This document shows positions 32,696-37,291 of a stretch of 37,291 nucleotides of DNA, piece by piece. A program made the translations under genes and the position numbers. The notes under the pieces were generated by a model, which made no database searches, was not told the DNA's origin, and saw nothing but the letters and a program-made list of their open reading frames with translations. This DNA is from Lachnospiraceae bacterium (GTDB taxonomy: Bacteria > Bacillota > Clostridia > Lachnospirales > Lachnospiraceae): NCBI GenBank assembly GCA_017623215.1, contig JAGAPO010000002.1:1-37291 (forward strand). Direction: 5' to 3'. Each line of letters begins with the position of its first letter. Positions within the stretch are counted from its first letter, which is position 1.

Positions 32696-33838
32696 ATGGA
32701 GATTTATGTAGTGCAGGCGGGGGATACGCTGCAGGGAATTGCGCAGCGGTTTGGAGTGTCGATCGAGTCATTGATATATCAGAATCAGTTGATAGAACCG
32801 TACGGGCTGGCGGTAGGGCAGAGTCTGGTAGTGGGAGAGCCGGATACCGGGGAGAGGGAAGGCAGGCGTGTGATTATATCAGGCGGGTATGCATATCCGT
32901 TCATCAGCCCGTGGGTACTGGAGCAGACGCTTCCGTATCTGACAGAGCTGTATATATTTTCGTATGGGTTTACGGCGGAGGGGGATTTGGTTCCGCCGCC
33001 GTTGGATGATGAATGGATGATACGGGAGGCAGTCACGATGGGCAGCAGCCCCTATCTGACCTTGACGCCGTTTGGACCGGACGGACAGTTTAACAATAAT
33101 CTGATTTCGGCGATTGTGAATAATCCGGAAGCATCACAGCGGCTGTTGGCTTCCCTTGCGGCTGTCATGGAGCAGAAGGGATATGAGGGACTTGATATTG
33201 ATTTTGAATTCATCTATGCGTCGGATCGGGATGCGTTCACCGCATTTGTGAGAGACGCGGCGGCCTATCTGAATCCGCTTGGGTATGAGGTTTCGGTTGC
33301 GCTGGCACCAAAAAGTTCGGCGGATCAGCCGGGACTTCTGTACGAAGGAAAGGATTACGCGGCGCTTGGAGCTGTCGCGAATCATGTGTTGGTCATGACT
33401 TACGAATGGGGCTATACCTATAGCGTTCCCATGGCCGTTGCGCCGGTCAATCTTGTCAGACGGGTCATAGAATACGCTGTCACCGAGATTCCTCCCGATA
33501 AAATCTCACTCGGAATTCCCAATTACGGCTATGATTGGACGCTCCCCTATGTACGCGGCGTAACAAGAGCGAGAACCATCGGAAATATCGAGGCCGTTCA
33601 GCTTGCAGTCCGCTACGGCGCGGCGATTCAATATGATGAAGTTGCGCAGACGCCGCATTTTAACTACTTTGACGAGATGGGAAGGGAGCATGAGGTGTGG
33701 TTCGAGGACGCGCGCAGTATGCGGGCCAAATACGCGCTGATTGAAGAATTCGGCCTGCGGGGAATTGGGTGCTGGCAGGTTATGCAGCTGTTCCGGGCAA
33801 TGTGGCTTGTGCTGGCGGATAGGTATTGGATTGAATGA
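32696..33838 (+). CDS. LysM-GH18 spore-germination-type protein (YaaH-like)
   Basis: A 380-residue protein with one N-terminal LysM domain (EIYVVQAGDTLQGIAQRFG to about residue 46) for peptidoglycan binding. A GH18 TIM barrel follows, with the DxxDxDxE-type motif in GYEGLDIDFEF and a further barrel strand in GIPNYGYDW. The YaaH/SleL family is found in spore coats, where it acts on cortex muropeptides as N-acetylglucosaminidase or related. There is no signal peptide, as expected for proteins placed on the forespore from the mother cell. ATG 32684 is also possible, but MEIYVVQ matches the family start and GGAG lies six bases upstream of 32696. Confidence 0.87.
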   Translation: MEIYVVQAGDTLQGIAQRFGVSIESLIYQNQLIEPYGLAVGQSLVVGEPDTGEREGRRVIISGGYAYPFISPWVLEQTLPYLTELYIFSYGFTAEGDLVPPPLDDEWMIREAVTMGSSPYLTLTPFGPDGQFNNNLISAIVNNPEASQRLLASLAAVMEQKGYEGLDIDFEFIYASDRDAFTAFVRDAAAYLNPLGYEVSVALAPKSSADQPGLLYEGKDYAALGAVANHVLVMTYEWGYTYSVPMAVAPVNLVRRVIEYAVTEIPPDKISLGIPNYGYDWTLPYVRGVTRARTIGNIEAVQLAVRYGAAIQYDEVAQTPHFNYFDEMGREHEVWFEDARSMRAKYALIEEFGLRGIGCWQVMQLFRAMWLVLADRYWIE

Positions 33839-33944
33839 GTAAATAAGGTGGGAGAATCAGACGAGTGGTTCAGAGGGAAGCTCTTAAAAGGAACCCGAAG
33901 ATAAGAGGATAAAAAAGGCACCCTAAGAAAGTAAAATCGCATAT

Positions 33945-33972
33945 TTGGGGAGCGGAGCGGATATGGTATACT
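33945..33972 (+). promoter_or_regulatory. promoter of the GH106-like gene
   Basis: TTGGGG (33945-33950) and TATACT (33967-33972) are 16 bases apart, about 45 nt before the ATG at 34018. Confidence 0.5.
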
Positions 33973-34017
33973 AATTCTATAAAAAAGGACACCGGTGCAC
34001 GAAAAAAGGAGAACGAT

Positions 34018-36744
34018 ATGGATTTCAAGACAGTTACAAAAGAATACAGACCGATCCCCTTCTGGAGCTGGAATGAGAAGCTCACCAGGGAAGAGACGAA
34101 GGAACAGATACGCAAGATGGACGCAGCCGGAATCGGCGGCTTCTTTATGCACGCCAGAGGCGGACTGCAGACCGAATACATGGGCGAGGAATGGTTCGAT
34201 AACGTAGCAGCGTCCATCGAGGAGGCAAAGGAATGCGGAATGCGCCCCTGGGCGTATGACGAGAACGGCTGGCCGAGCGGCTTCGGCAACGGTCTCGTGA
34301 ATGGACTTGGCGTAGAATACCAGCAGAAATATCTCCGTATGGAGTCGGAGGAGAACCACAAAGACACTGCGATATGCAAATGCGGCACCCACTATTTTTA
34401 TTATGAAATCAACCCGTTCTATGTCGATACGCTGGATAAAAAGGTCATCGCAGAATTCCTGAAAAGCACCTATCAGCCGTATTATGAACGGTTTGGCAAT
34501 CAGATCGAAGGCTTCTTCTCGGATGAACCGCAGATATCCAGAGCGGGAATCCCGTGGAGCTTTGTATTTGAGGAAGAATATCAGAAGCGTTATGGAGAGA
34601 ATCTGCTTTCTCATCTGGAGGAGCTGTTCATGGATGCGGGTGATTACAAGCACACAAGAGTGAAATTCTGGAAGATGGTAACCGATCTGTTCTCGGAAGC
34701 GTACATGAAACAGATTTACGATTGGTGCGAGGAGAGGGGATTAAAGCTGACGGGGCATCTGGTTCTGGAAGAGTCGCTGAGGATGCAGCTGGCCAGCAAC
34801 GGCGCGTGCATGCCGCATTATGAGTATTTTCACATTCCGGGCATGGATTGGCTCGGAAGAGGAATTCACACCTGCCTGGTTACGTATCAGGTTGCTTCGG
34901 CTGCGGAACAGTTGGGCAAAGAGGCGGTGCTGTCGGAGACGTTTGCGTGCTGCGGGCATAATGTAAGCTTTGCGGAGCTGAAGGGAATCTATGAATGGCA
35001 GCTGGTACACGGAATCAATCTGCTGTGCCAGCATCTGGAGGGCTACTCGATTCGCGGAATCCGAAAGAGAGATTACCCGCCGGCTATGTATATTCAGCAG
35101 CCCTGGTGGGAGGAGTATGATAGATTCAATGATGCAATGTCGAGAGAAAGCAGGATCCTTCGCGAAGGCGAACACAAGGTAGAGGTACTGGTACTGCACC
35201 CGCAGACCACGGCCTGGGCGAAATACCACTGCGACGGACAGGAACAGGCTCTTGTGGAACTGCAGGATCAATTTGTGGATCAGCTGAAGGCGTTGGAGCG
35301 CAGACATATCGAATTCCACCTTGGCGACGAGACTCTGATGGAGCGCCATGGCCGGGTAGAGAACGGCAGATTAATCATCGGAAAGCAGAGCTATTCCTAC
35401 GTGATCGATCCGGGCTGCGAGATTCTGCTCGACAACACGGTAAGTCTGCTCGAAGAATTCAAGCGTACCGGCGGACACATAGTTTCGGTGGAAGACCTGC
35501 CCGCCAATAATATCATTGATAATGAGACGATTACCTATGCAAAGCGCTGCTTCCCGGATTATGATGTACACTATTTTGTCAACACATCCCCGGAGCGAAA
35601 GGGTGCGGTAGTTGCCGTAACGGGAAAAGCGATTGATATCGATACGGGAGAGCTGAAAGCGTTCGAGGGAACACATGAGTTCGAGCCGTGGGGAAGTCTG
35701 ATGATCGTGGAGGAGAAGAACACGGCGCAAAACGAAGAGACCGGAAGCGGTGCCTCAGAAATCGCAAAGAGTGCCGAGACGCTTATCAAAGTACCGGACA
35801 AGCTGAAAGTCGCAAAACGGATTCAGAACTGCCTGACCTTGGATCACTGCGATTACTATTTTGACGGAGAGCTGCAGGAGAAGAACGGCTATGTGCTGAA
35901 TATATGTGAGCGTGCAAACGGACTGGGGAGAGCCGTGCAGATTCATCAGGATTACCACGTGAATGCGGAATACATACCGGACGAGCTGTATCTTGTCTGC
36001 GAGACGCCGGAGCAGTTCCGAATCATCATTAATGGAGCAGAGATTGAAAAGAACGTGGAAGGATATTTTGCGGATAAGAGCTTCCGGACGATCGAAATCG
36101 CGCGCTATCTGAAGCCGGGCGAGAATATCATCTCCTTTGACTGCGACTTCAGACAGTCGGACGAGCTGTATGAGAATCTGAAAAAAGCGGCGGTGTTTGA
36201 AAGCGAGAAGAACAAGCTTGCTTACGATATGGAGATCGAAGCAATCTATCTGCTTGGAGAATTCTGCGTAAGGACGGACGGAGAATGGACTGCGCTTGAG
36301 AAGAATGCGGTGCGTTACAAAGGCGGATTTACGCTGGTCCCGCCGAAGACGGAGCTTGCGCCGAAGAACATCGAGCAGCAGGGATATCCGTTCTTCTGCG
36401 GAACCATGACACTGGAAGGCGAACTTGCGATAACGGGAGAGAAACCGGTGCTGGACATTGACTGGAAGGGAATCAACGTCCTGAAAGTAACCATCAACGG
36501 AATTGAAAAGACAATGCTGACCGACAATCGCCTGACGCTCGCTGATTTCCAGGTACAGGGTAAAGTGAAGGCAGCATTTACGCTGACCAATAACCTAAGA
36601 AATCTGCTCGGCCCTCACCACTTGAAGATCGGGGAAAGCTACGGCGTCGGCCCCGGCTCCTTCTTCAAAGAGCCGTGCATCTGGAACGGGAATCCGGAGC
36701 CGGGCTGGTGCGAAGACTATTGCTTTGCAGAAATGGGAATCTAA
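34018..36744 (+). CDS. large GH106-like glycoside hydrolase
   Basis: A 908-residue protein. The N-terminal segment PIPFWSWNEKLTREETKEQI and GIGGFFMHARGGLQTEYMGEEW begin a TIM-barrel seen in GH106-like (alpha-L-rhamnosidase) proteins. Candidate catalytic acids are in GFFSDEPQ, HLVLEESL and LSETFACCG. The C-terminal region (from about residue 600) is beta-rich and looks like jelly-roll or galactose-binding modules (ELYLVCETPEQFRIIINGAEI, EIARYLKPGENIISFDC). No signal peptide is visible, so it acts in the cytoplasm. Rhamnosidase activity is the family-based guess, not proof. It has its own promoter and a terminator-like hairpin at 36783-36807. Confidence 0.75.
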   Translation: MDFKTVTKEYRPIPFWSWNEKLTREETKEQIRKMDAAGIGGFFMHARGGLQTEYMGEEWFDNVAASIEEAKECGMRPWAYDENGWPSGFGNGLVNGLGVEYQQKYLRMESEENHKDTAICKCGTHYFYYEINPFYVDTLDKKVIAEFLKSTYQPYYERFGNQIEGFFSDEPQISRAGIPWSFVFEEEYQKRYGENLLSHLEELFMDAGDYKHTRVKFWKMVTDLFSEAYMKQIYDWCEERGLKLTGHLVLEESLRMQLASNGACMPHYEYFHIPGMDWLGRGIHTCLVTYQVASAAEQLGKEAVLSETFACCGHNVSFAELKGIYEWQLVHGINLLCQHLEGYSIRGIRKRDYPPAMYIQQPWWEEYDRFNDAMSRESRILREGEHKVEVLVLHPQTTAWAKYHCDGQEQALVELQDQFVDQLKALERRHIEFHLGDETLMERHGRVENGRLIIGKQSYSYVIDPGCEILLDNTVSLLEEFKRTGGHIVSVEDLPANNIIDNETITYAKRCFPDYDVHYFVNTSPERKGAVVAVTGKAIDIDTGELKAFEGTHEFEPWGSLMIVEEKNTAQNEETGSGASEIAKSAETLIKVPDKLKVAKRIQNCLTLDHCDYYFDGELQEKNGYVLNICERANGLGRAVQIHQDYHVNAEYIPDELYLVCETPEQFRIIINGAEIEKNVEGYFADKSFRTIEIARYLKPGENIISFDCDFRQSDELYENLKKAAVFESEKNKLAYDMEIEAIYLLGEFCVRTDGEWTALEKNAVRYKGGFTLVPPKTELAPKNIEQQGYPFFCGTMTLEGELAITGEKPVLDIDWKGINVLKVTINGIEKTMLTDNRLTLADFQVQGKVKAAFTLTNNLRNLLGPHHLKIGESYGVGPGSFFKEPCIWNGNPEPGWCEDYCFAEMGI

Positions 36745-36782
36745 AGAGTGCGGATGGAACATACGAAAAAGAGTCTGTTAGG

Positions 36783-36807
36783 GCGCCCGTGCAGTTAGCG
36801 CGGGCGC
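36783..36807 (+). terminator. GC-rich hairpin after the GH106-like gene
   Basis: GCGCCCGTGC (36783-36792) pairs with GCGCGGGCGC (36798-36807, one G-T pair) around AGTTA. The following T stretch is weak (TCAATTTG), so termination strength is uncertain. From 36810 to 36950 I see no gene. Confidence 0.6.
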
Positions 36808-36956
36808 TCAATTTGTGTACGAAATATGGCCAGTTTAAGAAACCACAAGTGTATGATACTCGCTGGGCCGTCTTTCGGCAAATCTTTGATACAAACAAAC
36901 GTTGTTTTACTGAGGCAACATTCTCCAAAACAGAGAAAACATAAAATGTAGTTTTG

Positions 36957-36985
36957 TTGACTCCACTATTGGTTTCGCCTATAAT
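36957..36985 (+). promoter_or_regulatory. promoter of the XRE regulator gene
   Basis: TTGACT (36957-36962) and TATAAT (36980-36985) are 17 bases apart, a near-consensus promoter ahead of the ATG at 37031. Confidence 0.8.
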
Positions 36986-37030
36986 ATAGTCACAAGCTCC
37001 GGAACTTGAATTCCTTCGAGAGGTGATAAG

Positions 37031-37291
37031 ATGTACGAATGTAAAATTGCAGAAAAGTTAGTAGAGCTTCGCAGCGCAAGGGGCGTTACACAAGAAGAGG
37101 TTGCTCAAAACCTATGCGTATCAAACAAAACCGTTTCAAAATGGGAGAACGGCGCATCGACGCCCGACCTTGTTATGCTCGCAGAGCTTGCAAAGTATTA
37201 CGAAGTCAGCACCGACACCCTGCTCGGCATAGCGGCGGATGAAAAAAAGAGTGTGCACGATATCGTAAAAGCGGAATTGAGCGGACAGAAT
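37031..37291 (+). CDS. XRE-family helix-turn-helix regulator (C-terminus cut by window end)
   Basis: The frame from ATG 37031 stays open for 87 codons to the window edge. AGAGGTGATAAG is its ribosome site. Residues about 6-65 are an HTH_3 domain: AEKLVELRSARGVTQEEVAQ, the recognition helix SNKTVSKWENG and TPDLVMLAELAKYYEVSTDTLLG. Codon choice is richer in C-ending codons than the neighbours, a mild hint of separate origin. The regulated genes presumably lie beyond the window. Confidence 0.85.
   Translation, partial: MYECKIAEKLVELRSARGVTQEEVAQNLCVSNKTVSKWENGASTPDLVMLAELAKYYEVSTDTLLGIAADEKKSVHDIVKAELSGQN

Noticed and set aside
33664..34653. 329-codon minus-strand frame spanning the start of the GH106-like gene
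   Set aside because: It covers the convincing promoter and coding start on the plus strand, has no recognisable domain and reads as an antisense shadow.

Overview
The window looks like a chromosomal segment from an anaerobic Firmicute of the class Clostridia, most likely Lachnospiraceae. I infer this from a PAS-type sensory [FeFe]-hydrogenase cluster, an orphan EutH, uxaC/uxuA with an SDR-type uxuB, strong AGGAGG ribosome binding sites, and sigma-A-like TTGACA/TATAAT promoters. No sequence search was possible, so the taxonomy is inference. Genes are dense and syntenic-looking. I see no insertion sequence, prophage, CRISPR array or tRNA/rRNA gene.

Layout. 1-2500: two CobW-family GTPases, one with a His/Cys-rich metal-binding insert and one with a C-terminal YcgQ/TIGR03943-like domain, behind a promoter with an 18-bp palindrome. 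2649-6259: an M20 peptidase, a small unknown protein, an LrgA/LrgB pair and a discoidin-like domain protein. 6251-6400 is a cluster of RNA hairpins. 6403-6921 (minus) is a GNAT acetyltransferase. 7200-12280 (minus): a hydrogen-sensing cassette running from a [2Fe-2S] thioredoxin-like protein to PAS-containing HydS, a SpoIIE/PP2C phosphatase interrupted by an in-frame amber codon, and a multi-cluster [FeFe]-hydrogenase. A small Cys-rich gene downstream appears frameshifted. 12434-14409: an AraC regulator divergent from a PIG-L deacetylase and a truncated NagB-like fragment. 14502-17475: asnS, an orphan AbiEi-like winged-helix protein, and queT under a preQ1-I riboswitch.

17824-26761: carbohydrate metabolism. 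A GH140-like hydrolase faces a minus-strand glucuronate operon (uxuA, SDR-type uxuB, uxaC, a GH3-HAD phosphoglucomutase fusion, RraA) with a divergent AraC regulator. 26894-37291: an MgtC-family membrane protein, a histidinol-phosphatase, EutH plus a YtcJ-type amidohydrolase, an SGNH esterase, a LysM-GH18 spore-type protein, a large GH106-like hydrolase, and the start of an XRE regulator cut by the window end.

The most notable items are the amber-interrupted phosphatase inside the hydrogen-sensor operon, the GH3-HAD fusion in the glucuronate operon, the GTPase-YcgQ fusion, the preQ1 riboswitch of queT, interlocked inverted repeats before the AbiEi-like gene, and the EutH-amidohydrolase pair outside any ethanolamine locus.
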